NCBI GenBank assembly: GCA_030613225.1
Contig: JAUWMJ010000128.1
Coordinates: forward strand, 1 to 7,779
Length of the DNA: 7,779 nt
Direction: 5' to 3'
DNA from: Desulfobacterales bacterium
Lineage (GTDB): Bacteria > Desulfobacterota > Desulfobacteria > Desulfobacterales > JAUWMJ01
The notes under the pieces are model-generated. The model was not told the origin of the DNA. It was given only the letters and a program-made list of their open reading frames with translations, and did no database searches. Position 1 is the first letter of the stretch. Each line of letters begins with the position of its first letter. A program made the position numbers and the translations under genes. Of the stretch, positions 1 to 6,527 are shown piece by piece.

Positions 1-876
1 CTCAAACTTTTTTATCTTGCAGTCAAGTACAAAAGCCTGAGTCGTGCGGCCACGGAATTAAATATTACCCAGCCGGCTGTAACAAAAGGCATCCAGCGGC
101 TCCAGGAATATTATGAAGTGCCCCTTGTTCACAAGCTGGGCAAAAATACGGAATTGACCCTGGCCGGGGACAATCTCTTCCAAATCGCAAAAAAAATATT
201 TGAACTGGAAAAACTGGCAGATGACTGCATGGCTGACTTTCAAAAAGAAAACTTAAAGCACCTTAAGATCAGCGCCTCAGAAAGTTTTGGGGCATATTAT
301 CTTCCGGAATTCATCAATCGGTTTAATTTTATGGCACCAAAGGTTCAGGTATCTTTGGAGGTGCTTTCTAATCAGCAGGTCGTTGAAAACACGGTCAACT
401 TAAAAAATGATATTGGTTTTGTTTCTTTTCCTGTTAAAGATAAAAAATTAAACACAGTTGAGATCGTTAAAGACGAAATAGTTATCATCATGAATCCTTC
501 TCACCCTCTGGCTCACCCCCCGGCAAAAAAAAAACAGCTCAAAGCTTCTGACCTTGAAGGACACATGATCATCATGCATGAGCAGGGTTCATATTTCCAG
601 AAAATGATCCATGATCTGCTTGAAGCCAATAATGTTTCAGTGACCATGCCCATAACCTTTTCCAACAATGAAGCCATTAAAAGGGCTGTGGAAGGCGGTA
701 CCGGAATCGCACCGATTTCAAAAAAAGTGGCTGCCAAGGAGATTGAATCGGGAAAACTGATCGCACTTTCATTCTCATCCACACCTTTTTATCGAACATT
801 CTACATGATCCATCACAGGGAAAAGCACATCTCAGGCCCACTCAAACGGTTTATCAACCTGATCAAACAGCAGTAA
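1..876 (+). CDS. LysR-type transcriptional regulator (5' end missing)
   Basis: DNA-binding regulator of the LysR family, which usually acts as a tetramer and responds to a small effector. The reading frame is open from base 1 and begins inside the first helix (LKLFYLAVK). Aligned to the paralog at 1166, about five N-terminal codons lie outside the window. The winged helix-turn-helix occupies about residues 10-40 of the visible part, with recognition helix TQPAVTKGIQRLQ. The periplasmic-binding-protein-like effector domain follows, starting near ESFGAYYLPE, and the protein ends with TAA at 874-876. An internal ATG at 118 would remove the whole HTH and is not the start. The protein has normal LysR length (291 codons visible). 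A MITE starts 8 bp after its stop, and a second LysR gene follows on the same strand. Family assignment is secure; the effector and targets are unknown. Confidence 0.95.
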   Translation, partial: LKLFYLAVKYKSLSRAATELNITQPAVTKGIQRLQEYYEVPLVHKLGKNTELTLAGDNLFQIAKKIFELEKLADDCMADFQKENLKHLKISASESFGAYYLPEFINRFNFMAPKVQVSLEVLSNQQVVENTVNLKNDIGFVSFPVKDKKLNTVEIVKDEIVIIMNPSHPLAHPPAKKKQLKASDLEGHMIIMHEQGSYFQKMIHDLLEANNVSVTMPITFSNNEAIKRAVEGGTGIAPISKKVAAKEIESGKLIALSFSSTPFYRTFYMIHHREKHISGPLKRFINLIKQQ

Positions 877-884
877 AAAATCTT
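877..884. repeat. Left target-site duplication of MITE copy A
   Basis: The 8-bp sequence AAAATCTT directly precedes the GTAAGCG end of the element and is repeated exactly at 1042-1049 after its other end. A perfect 8-bp duplication is the length typical of IS66-family transposition. Confidence 0.85.
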
Positions 885-991
885 GTAAGCGTTCACAGGC
901 ACCGCAGCTGCACGCGCTCAGGGCAACCAGCATAGCAGACTATAGCTGGTCGCCCTGATCACGCACATCTGCAGCACCTGTTAACGCTTAC
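885..991. repeat. Long imperfect palindrome within MITE copy A
   Basis: The two arms of about 47 bases run inward from GTAAGCGTT and AACGCTTAC, centred near 938 with a loop of roughly 13 bases. The arms differ at three transversions (all C versus A) and seven transitions. All seven transitions have the same polarity: a transcript of the - strand pairs them as G-U, whereas a + strand transcript would have A-C mismatches. The structure could form in RNA or in single-stranded DNA. Confidence 0.85.
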
Positions 992-1041
992 AGGACGGAG
1001 ATTGTACGTCCTTTTTGTTCCGAATGGGCGTAAACGGGTAC
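885..1041 (+). mobile_element. IS66-type MITE, copy A (157 bp, non-coding)
   Basis: This short non-autonomous element lies between the two LysR genes. Its ends are imperfect inverted repeats: GTAAGCGTTCAC at the left, and GTACCCGTTTAC when the right end is read inward from the other strand. It is flanked by a perfect 8-bp direct repeat (877-884 and 1042-1049). IS66-family elements characteristically begin with GTAA and make 8-bp target duplications, so an IS66-like transposase acting in trans is the best explanation. No coding sequence is present. A second copy, inverted, is at 6528-6685 and differs by eight substitutions and two small indels. The left two thirds (885-991) form a long palindrome. 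The rest carries GGACG (993-997) and CGTCC (1007-1011) followed by five T, a weak terminator-like hairpin that could end transcription from the upstream LysR gene. Confidence 0.85.
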
Positions 1042-1049
1042 AAAATCTT
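1042..1049. repeat. Right target-site duplication of MITE copy A
   Basis: AAAATCTT is an exact direct copy of 877-884 and lies immediately after the GGTAC end of the element. Removing 885-1049 would restore a single-copy target between the LysR stop codon and the second LysR promoter. Confidence 0.85.
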
Positions 1050-1091
1050 TAATCAAACCAACGAGACTCTTTTAAAAAAACAACAAAGGGC

Positions 1092-1120
1092 TTGAATTGA
1101 TGTTGTATGCAGTGTATAGA
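1092..1120 (+). promoter_or_regulatory. Probable sigma-70 promoter of the second LysR gene
   Basis: A -35-like TTGAAT (1092-1097) is separated by 17 bases from a -10-like TATAGA (1115-1120). It lies 45 bp before the LysR start at 1166, in an AT-rich stretch just downstream of the MITE. An AGAGGGG ribosome binding site follows at 1151-1157. A weak inverted repeat, TTATG (1127-1131) and CATAA (1146-1150), lies between promoter and RBS. It could be an autoregulatory site, but it does not match the LysR T-N11-A consensus. Confidence 0.5.
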
Positions 1121-1165
1121 ATTTTGTTATGGTAATTTCAATTTTCATAAAGAGGGGTTATTAAT

Positions 1166-2071
1166 ATGAATCTTGGCCAACTTAAAATTTTTTACCTTGC
1201 CAGCAAAAGGGGATCGTTAAGCAAAGCCGCAGAAGAGCTAAATGTCACCCAACCGGCAGTAACAAAAGGTATCCAACGTCTCCAGGAATACTATGAAATA
1301 AAGCTGTTTAACCGGTTTGGCAAAAAACTGGTTTTAACGGATGCAGGCAATGCATTGTATAAAATTGCTGAAAAAATATTTGATCTTGAGATCCATGCAG
1401 AAGATACGATCAGGGAATTTTTACAGCAGAAACAAGGCCATATCCGTATTGATGCCAACGAAAGTTTCGGGGCCTATTACCTGCCTTCAATCGTGAACCA
1501 GGTCAGCAAAGATCATCCCAATGTCCGCATTTCAGTAAATATCTTACCCTCCGGCCTTGTTGTGGAAAATGTTGCCAACCTGAATAATGATATCGGCTTT
1601 ATATCTTTTCCCATAGAAAACGAAAAAGTAATCTGCCGTGAAATCTTGGAAGACCACATGATTTTTGTTGCGGCGCCATCCCATCCCCTTGTAAACAAAA
1701 AACGGTTGACATATATGGATCTTTCAGGACAGTCCATGATTGTTCATGAAAAGGGATCCTTTTCCTACCAGGTCGCTAATGATTTTTTTAAAAAAAACAA
1801 GATTGATATTATTGTCTCTCTTGAACTTTCAAGCAACAGGGCTATAAAAAAAGCTGTGGAAAACGGCCTTGGCATCGCACTGGTATCAAGAAACACAGCC
1901 TTGGGCCATATTCAGATGAAAAAACTGGTTGTGCTTCCCTTCCCAGGGCCGCCGATTACGCGCAAATACTATATTGTACATCATAAGGACAAATATTTCT
2001 CTGAGTTGCTCAATCGTTTGATTGAAAAGGTAGATCAATGGTCAGCGGAATATCACAGCTCGCTAAAATAA
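1166..2071 (+). CDS. LysR-type transcriptional regulator
   Basis: Full-length LysR-family regulator of 301 residues, the usual family size. The ATG at 1166 is preceded at 8-base spacing by AGAGGGG (1151-1157). The winged HTH is at about residues 6-45, with TQPAVTKGIQRLQEYYE as recognition helix and following segment. The effector-binding domain spans about 91-295 and starts at ESFGAYYLP. It is a close paralog of the gene at 1-876: the recognition segment is identical, and by eye roughly half of the remaining positions match, including NDIGF, SFP and PSHPL. Its stop is 4 bp from the convergent stop of the ASCH gene. LysR genes often control adjacent catabolic operons, so the - strand dehydrogenase/transporter cluster is the natural target, although it is convergent here rather than divergent. 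Effector unknown. Confidence 0.97.
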   Translation: MNLGQLKIFYLASKRGSLSKAAEELNVTQPAVTKGIQRLQEYYEIKLFNRFGKKLVLTDAGNALYKIAEKIFDLEIHAEDTIREFLQQKQGHIRIDANESFGAYYLPSIVNQVSKDHPNVRISVNILPSGLVVENVANLNNDIGFISFPIENEKVICREILEDHMIFVAAPSHPLVNKKRLTYMDLSGQSMIVHEKGSFSYQVANDFFKKNKIDIIVSLELSSNRAIKKAVENGLGIALVSRNTALGHIQMKKLVVLPFPGPPITRKYYIVHHKDKYFSELLNRLIEKVDQWSAEYHSSLK

Positions 2072-2075
2072 TTTT

Positions 2076-2465
2076 TTAATCTGCCCAGTCCCATAATCCC
2101 TGACCGCCATCTGCAGGAACAGGCTTTGGCAATGGTTTGATATCTGCAAGTTCCAGGGCATACCAGCCCGGTGTAAAATTGCTAAACGCCAGCTGGGGAT
2201 AGCAGGGAATCTCAGGCGCTATCACTTTTTTACAACCAACCAGCCGGGCAATCGCAATAATTTTTCCCAAAGGCAGTTGTTCGCAATCCAAACCGGCAAG
2301 AATCAACAGGCTGCGGTAATAGGAATCTTCTACCGGAATAAACTTTTTGGCTGAATGAATGGCCAATGGCCCCCGGTAGTGGGTCGGCCAGGGTCGGGTT
2401 TCTATGGTTTTGGCTCCAATGGACACAAGAGATGCAAAAGGCTGCTCCAAAGTAATTGCTTTCAT
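2076..2465 (-). CDS. ASCH-domain protein
   Basis: Small protein of 129 residues matching the ASCH domain, a beta-barrel fold related to PUA and associated with RNA binding or, in the YqfB branch, amidohydrolase activity on N4-acetylcytidine. The signature G-x-K-x-x-E-x-R is present as GAKTIETR (residues 17-24), preceded by the typical QPFASLV and followed by YRGPLAIHSAKK (30-41). The C-terminus GQGLWDW is also common in this group. The start ATG overlaps the MFS stop codon (ATGA, 2462-2465), indicating translational coupling to the transporter. It is the last gene of the - strand cluster. ASCH proteins are usually solitary or phage-associated, so its place in a transport/dehydrogenase operon is unexplained. 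The family is confident; the activity is not. Confidence 0.9.
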   Translation of the reverse strand: MKAITLEQPFASLVSIGAKTIETRPWPTHYRGPLAIHSAKKFIPVEDSYYRSLLILAGLDCEQLPLGKIIAIARLVGCKKVIAPEIPCYPQLAFSNFTPGWYALELADIKPLPKPVPADGGQGLWDWAD

Positions 2466-3682
2466 AAATTAATATCCCTTGATTCCGAAATCAGCAAAAC
2501 AGATATGATGCCTAAAATTGAAATAAAAGCCAGGATCATAAAAACCGGCCGGTATGAATGAAAGACATCCATGATAACGCCTGAAAAATAAATGGAACAG
2601 ACTGTGCCCGTGTGGCCGAAAAACTGAAGAGCCCCTGCCCCGCTGCCACTGCGATTATAAGGAACCATGTCAAGCATCCAGGCAAAAAACAGGGGGCCGA
2701 TTAAATTATCGAAAAATCCGATTAAAATTATAAAATATATATTGATATTAAAATCCTTAATCCGGGACAGGAGCAATGTGGATATTAAGATAACGAACAA
2801 TCCGATTAATATGGTCTGTTTTCTTTTTCCCTTGAAAAGCACATCGGAAATATAGCCTCCCAGCGGCCTGGAAATGACTCCTGCCAGGGGGTAAAGTGCT
2901 GCAAGGAAACCAGCCTGAACCAGGGACATATCATAACTTTCAAACAAAAAAGAAGGCAGCCAGATCAAATTGCTGTACGTAATATAACACAGGCAAAAAA
3001 AGCCAATACTTAAAAAAAACATTTTCCTTGAAAAAATATGGTTGTTGATCCCGGCAAAAGATTTGTTTTTAACTTCCTTCCGGTCGTTGGACTCGGCCTC
3101 AACAGCTTTAGAAGGCTTGTCAACTGACGGCGCTTTGATGACCATCTTAAAAAGGATGAGTACGGGTATAAAAACCAGGGGCGCGGACCAGAAAACCGAA
3201 CGCCAGCCGAATGTCTGGCCGATATACCCGGCAAGTAAAAATGCAGCAACATTAAAAACAGCAGTGGATGTCATGACCAAACCCAACGCCCTCCCTCTTT
3301 GGCTGAAAGAAAAGTGTTGGTCTATGATTTTGATAATCGGGCTGAACCCGCATCCCTGTCCCAGTCCATTGAGGCACTGGGAAGAGGCCAAATGCCACAA
3401 TCCGCTGCCAAAACTGAACACTAGATTTGAAAAAGCGGAAATCAATCCCCCTGCAAAAATAACCTTCCTGGCACCGAACAGATCACTTAGGTAACCGGCA
3501 GGGAGTTGGGACATTGTATAGAAAACATAAAACAAAGCCCCGATAAGGCCGATACGGGCATGGGAAATATCAAGATCCGACATAATCAGCGGAATGACAG
3601 GAGAAAGATTTAATCGGTTCAGGTAAAAAAAACCATATATGAGCCAGCAGTAAAATATAATTTTAAATTTCGCTTTGCCCAC
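2462..3682 (-). CDS. MFS transporter, anion:cation symporter (ACS)-like
   Basis: Inner-membrane transporter of 406 residues with about twelve hydrophobic segments. They are split into two six-helix halves by a charged loop at about residues 183-220. The first helix carries YLNRLNLSPVIP, like the ACS-family pattern Y-x-x-R-x-x-x-S-x-x-x-P. The MFS loop motif between helices 2 and 3 is present as GYLSDLFGARKV (residues 63-74), and its counterpart in the second half is GGYISDVLFKGKRK. ACS-family members import organic anions, including the sulfoacetate transporter SauU. A SauS-like dehydrogenase in the same cluster makes a sulfonate or carboxylate substrate plausible, but the sequence cannot tell which. 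The start is GTG at 3682, supported by AAGGA six bases upstream; the nearest ATG is out of frame. The gene begins 16 bp after the preceding gene and overlaps the ASCH start. Confidence 0.9.
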   Translation of the reverse strand: MGKAKFKIIFYCWLIYGFFYLNRLNLSPVIPLIMSDLDISHARIGLIGALFYVFYTMSQLPAGYLSDLFGARKVIFAGGLISAFSNLVFSFGSGLWHLASSQCLNGLGQGCGFSPIIKIIDQHFSFSQRGRALGLVMTSTAVFNVAAFLLAGYIGQTFGWRSVFWSAPLVFIPVLILFKMVIKAPSVDKPSKAVEAESNDRKEVKNKSFAGINNHIFSRKMFFLSIGFFCLCYITYSNLIWLPSFLFESYDMSLVQAGFLAALYPLAGVISRPLGGYISDVLFKGKRKQTILIGLFVILISTLLLSRIKDFNINIYFIILIGFFDNLIGPLFFAWMLDMVPYNRSGSGAGALQFFGHTGTVCSIYFSGVIMDVFHSYRPVFMILAFISILGIISVLLISESRDINL

Positions 3683-3698
3683 AGCATTTCCTTAATTA

Positions 3699-4292
3699 TC
3701 AGTCCAAGACAATGACCTTTCTGTCCTTGAAACTTGTTTTAATGAGCATTGAAGCATATACCTTGTCACATGAACCAAAATCATCGCTTGTTCCATATAT
3801 GGCAATGTCATTATTTGTTTCAAACCGGACATATGCTCCGCCAAGTGCATAAACACAGCTTTTATTAAACCCCAGGTCCCTGATTTCATTTTCCGTGTTT
3901 TTTAAAATTTCTCTATGCCATAGATCCCCTGATCTAAGACAGACCAGTCTGTTTATAACACCACCCATAATCGCCACCATCAGGATTTTACCGCTATATC
4001 CTTCCGGTAGTATCGTTTTTTTAATTATTTTTCCTGGATCACATCCATGGTCACGACATCTTAATAAGGTCTTTATCCTTTGATCAAGCTGGTGAGGATT
4101 GCTGATTGTATCCCCTGATCCTCTTTGCATAACAAGGCTGTTGATAATCCGGTCCATATCTGCCGAAGTCAGCATCATATTATGCTGTTTGCCTAATTTT
4201 ACAGCTTCTTCAAATTTAAACGCTTTTACACAGGCTGACAATTTTTTATAAATAACTGCTTTTTTTTGCGTGGAGAATGATGAACCTGTCAC
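3699..4292 (-). CDS. Unknown protein with Janus/PHPT1-like C-terminal domain
   Basis: I do not recognise this 197-residue protein as a named family. Residues 1-95 are mostly helical, polar and unplaced. Residues 100-196 resemble the Ocnus/Janus fold of the 14-kDa phosphohistidine phosphatase PHPT1. The matching features, in order, are a beta strand (KILMVAI), LVCLRSGDLWHREIL with a histidine (His126) where PHPT1 has its catalytic His53, LGG at 150-152, and IYGTSDDFG (165-173) matching the PHPT1 pattern VYGYSMAYG. The alignment is from memory of PHPT1 and identity is low, so treat it as a fold hypothesis. The start is taken as GTG at 4292, three bases after the HAD stop, with AAGG about eight bases upstream. 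The gene sits between HAD and MFS genes in a compact operon. No signal peptide or membrane segment is seen. Confidence 0.75.
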   Translation of the reverse strand: MTGSSFSTQKKAVIYKKLSACVKAFKFEEAVKLGKQHNMMLTSADMDRIINSLVMQRGSGDTISNPHQLDQRIKTLLRCRDHGCDPGKIIKKTILPEGYSGKILMVAIMGGVINRLVCLRSGDLWHREILKNTENEIRDLGFNKSCVYALGGAYVRFETNNDIAIYGTSDDFGSCDKVYASMLIKTSFKDRKVIVLD

Positions 4293-4295
4293 GGA

Positions 4296-5018
4296 TCAAA
4301 CCTTGTCTATACTGATTTCAAAAAGTTCATTAAGATTTGTTATTACAATGGGATGGGTGTGGGTTTCCGGATCCGGCCAGGAACGTTTTACAAGACTGTG
4401 TTTTATCCATACAGGGTGCAGGCCTGCAAAACCGGCTCCGCAGACATCTTTTTGAAAGTCATCTCCCACATAAATCGCTTCTGCAGGTTTTATATTCATT
4501 TTTTCAAGACACAGCAAAAAAGGTTTGGAATCAGGTTTTGGAGGCAACCCTGACTCTCCTGCAATAATAATGGTTTCAAAAAATTTCTCGATATCCGGGA
4601 AAAGTGCTATACGGTGGGTCCCGGAAGTTTTCTGTCCCTGGGTGTTTGTAATCATTCCTAACTGGAACTCTTTTGCAAGTTTTTCCAAAACACTTATGGT
4701 TTCAGGAAATGGTGTTGTCCGGGACTTGACAAGCTCCCAGTACTCAGTTTCCATTTGCGTAAGCTTTTTAGAATCAGCCCGGCAATTAAACCGGTCATAA
4801 ACTGCCTGCCAGATGGCAGGTCGGGAAAAATTTGATTTTGCATGAAAACTTTTACGAATCTGCCGGTATTCAGTTAGGAAGGCTTGCCATTGGTTCTCAT
4901 TTGCAGAGGGAAACAGGTTTAAAAAAATTATTTCTTTGGCTATTTTTTCAGCAGACCGGAACCCGTCAGCCGAATCAACAAGGGTTTGCCCGAAATCGAA
5001 AATTATCGCTTTTATCAT
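4296..5018 (-). CDS. HAD-superfamily hydrolase (subfamily IA)
   Basis: Cytoplasmic HAD-like phosphatase or dehalogenase-fold protein of 240 residues. Motif I is IFDFGQTL with nucleophile Asp8. Motif II is ITNT (Thr124), motif III is Lys161 in PPKPDSKPF, and motif IV is YVGDDFQKD (Asp186, Asp187, Asp191). A helical C1-type cap fits residues 15-100, as in subfamily IA. The second motif I aspartate (position +2, normally the general acid/base in phosphatases) is glycine here. Some phosphatases such as YihX also have glycine there, so activity is not excluded. The ATG at 5018 has GAGG four bases upstream. It follows the dehydrogenase gene by 78 bp containing a GC-rich hairpin, and its TGA is 3 bp before the next gene. 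Substrate unknown; a phosphorylated intermediate or metabolite repair are possibilities. Confidence 0.92.
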   Translation of the reverse strand: MIKAIIFDFGQTLVDSADGFRSAEKIAKEIIFLNLFPSANENQWQAFLTEYRQIRKSFHAKSNFSRPAIWQAVYDRFNCRADSKKLTQMETEYWELVKSRTTPFPETISVLEKLAKEFQLGMITNTQGQKTSGTHRIALFPDIEKFFETIIIAGESGLPPKPDSKPFLLCLEKMNIKPAEAIYVGDDFQKDVCGAGFAGLHPVWIKHSLVKRSWPDPETHTHPIVITNLNELFEISIDKV

Positions 5019-5043
5019 CAGGCCTCAATAATCCATTATTTTG

Positions 5044-5073
5044 GCCCCGGGGTCATTTTTCAACCCCGGGGGC
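5044..5073 (-). other. GC-rich intercistronic hairpin
   Basis: Nine perfect pairs (5045-5053 with 5063-5071, CCCCGGGGT/ACCCCGGGG) enclose a nine-base loop rich in T. One further G-C pair is possible across a one-base bulge. No T-tract follows on either strand, so it is not a typical intrinsic terminator. It lies between the dehydrogenase stop and the HAD start, and could stabilise the upstream message or lower expression of the downstream genes. Confidence 0.7.
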
Positions 5074-5096
5074 TAATATGAAATGACAGTCACAAC

Positions 5097-6485
5097 TTAA
5101 TCCCTTCCGTATTGTTCAAAATATTCTCCGAAAAATTCTTCTTCTGTAGGCATATATTTTTCTTTGGGAATGGAAAGAAGGGTGTAGTTCAAAAAATGAC
5201 TCCAGTTTATATTTGCACTGGTGATATTTCCGGCCCAGCTGCCGCCGCCCAGTGTATCTGTTACGGGAAGTCCGCAATCCCATCCGCCGCTGTTTGCATG
5301 GGCATGGGGGAAATTACAGACAACACGCCCCACATTGGCATTAAGAGCCAGTTTCACGCGCTGGTCGTCGTCTTCAGTATGTATGGAAACCGAATGGCCT
5401 TCACCGGAGAATTTAAGAATTCGACCCAGACGTTCCACTATTTCATCAAAGTCATTCCATTTCCAGACGGTAAGAACCGGTGAAATTTTCTCGCCGGAGA
5501 AACGATCTTCAGGGCCGACTTTTTCGCCAATGACCATGAGAAATTTTGTGTCGTCAGGAACGGACAGACCCGCATTTTTCGCAATAAAAGTTGCCGGTCT
5601 TGCCACAATATCACGGTTCAAATGCTCCCCGTCAGGCCACATATACTTTCTGAGCGTTTCCCGTTCTTCAGTGGAACACAGGTATCCGCCCTGTTTTTTC
5701 AATTCTTCAAGCATGGCATCATAGGATGATTCATAAATTGCTACGGCATTTTCCGATGAACAGGATGCAGAATTGTTGGCAATTTTGGAAATCCTGATCT
5801 TTTCGGCAGCCACGGCTAGGTTGGCGCTTTTATCCACAATGGAGACAACATTACCGGCTCCAACGGTCTGTGCAGGCTTCCCGGCGGCATATACAACCTT
5901 AACCAGGGCGGCTCCACCTGTAGCAACAGCATAGTCACAGGCATTCATCAGGGCTGAGGTTGCTGCATGGCTTGTCTTTTTGATACACTGGACCAGATCC
6001 ACCGGGGCACCGACTTTTTCAAGTCCCTTTCGGACATGCTGGACCGTTTCATAGGAAGTTTTCTGGGTCCGGGGATGGGGGGTGACGATCATTGCATTTC
6101 GGGTTTTAAGGGTACTTAAGGCCAGACAGCATATTGTAGATTCAGGATTTGTACAGGGCACAACATTGGCAATAACACCGATTGGCTTTGCAAAGGTCCG
6201 GATGCCCATTGCCTTGTTTTCATCAATCATGCCGCAGGTTTTTACACCGTGTTGATCCCAGAGCGTACCCAGGGTTTTGTTTTTAATTTTAGCAATCTTA
6301 TCATCCTTGTTCCCGATATCTGACTCATCAACCGCCAGGGAGCCGAGTTTTATGCATACTTCCTCCCTAACCAGTTCCCAGGCGACGGCCTGTACCATCA
6401 TATCAACTTTTTCCTGGGACCAGAATTCAACCTCTTTAAATGCTTTTTGGCCTCTCTCATACATTTCCTGGATATTGTCTTCCAT
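5097..6485 (-). CDS. CoA-acylating aldehyde dehydrogenase, SauS-like
   Basis: Aldehyde dehydrogenase-superfamily enzyme of 462 residues, of the CoA-dependent acylating class (aldehyde + CoA + NAD(P)+ to acyl-CoA). Visible elements are PCTNP (110-114), ATGG (188-191), the nucleotide-binding VGAGNV (208-213), and catalytic Cys242 in NNSASCSSENA. The C-terminal block GGGSWAGNITSANI is typical of the EutE/SauS branch. The SCSSEN active-site context and the N-terminal FWSQEKVD best match proteins annotated as sulfoacetaldehyde dehydrogenase (acylating, SauS). Acetaldehyde dehydrogenase is the main alternative. No microcompartment-targeting extension is apparent. The ATG at 6485 has GGAGG at good spacing. 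MITE copy B ends 42 bp upstream, and I see no clear promoter in that gap. HAD, Janus-like, MFS and ASCH genes follow on the same strand. Class is confident; sulfoacetaldehyde as substrate is inference. Confidence 0.93.
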   Translation of the reverse strand: MEDNIQEMYERGQKAFKEVEFWSQEKVDMMVQAVAWELVREEVCIKLGSLAVDESDIGNKDDKIAKIKNKTLGTLWDQHGVKTCGMIDENKAMGIRTFAKPIGVIANVVPCTNPESTICCLALSTLKTRNAMIVTPHPRTQKTSYETVQHVRKGLEKVGAPVDLVQCIKKTSHAATSALMNACDYAVATGGAALVKVVYAAGKPAQTVGAGNVVSIVDKSANLAVAAEKIRISKIANNSASCSSENAVAIYESSYDAMLEELKKQGGYLCSTEERETLRKYMWPDGEHLNRDIVARPATFIAKNAGLSVPDDTKFLMVIGEKVGPEDRFSGEKISPVLTVWKWNDFDEIVERLGRILKFSGEGHSVSIHTEDDDQRVKLALNANVGRVVCNFPHAHANSGGWDCGLPVTDTLGGGSWAGNITSANINWSHFLNYTLLSIPKEKYMPTEEEFFGEYFEQYGRD

Positions 6486-6527
6486 GTTTTTCCTCCATCT
6501 AATATTTTAAAAGTATATTCAAAAATG

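Noticed and set aside
993..1016. Intrinsic terminator for the first LysR gene
   Set aside because: GGACG/CGTCC followed by five T is terminator-like, but the stem is only five pairs and copy B has a mismatch in it. It was kept as a note in the MITE entry rather than a separate feature.
885..1041. Integron attC site or CRISPR-like repeat
   Set aside because: The palindrome ends resemble attC core sites only superficially, the core order GTT/AAC is wrong, and the 8-bp direct duplication points to transposition. There are no regularly spaced repeats.
3042..3494. Open frame of 150 codons on the + strand inside the MFS gene
   Set aside because: It is antisense to a clear membrane transporter, has no family resemblance and no convincing ribosome binding site.
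5221..5724. Open frame of 167 codons on the + strand inside the dehydrogenase gene
   Set aside because: It is serine/proline-rich low-complexity translation antisense to a well-supported enzyme with an intact active site.
5097..6485. Microcompartment-associated EutE-type aldehyde dehydrogenase
   Set aside because: No shell-protein genes are nearby and there is no obvious N-terminal encapsulation peptide; the SCSSEN active-site context fits the SauS-like branch better.
6486..6527. Promoter for the dehydrogenase gene
   Set aside because: AT-rich TTGAAT and TAAAAT hexamers occur, but they are only about seven bases apart, too close for a sigma-70 promoter.
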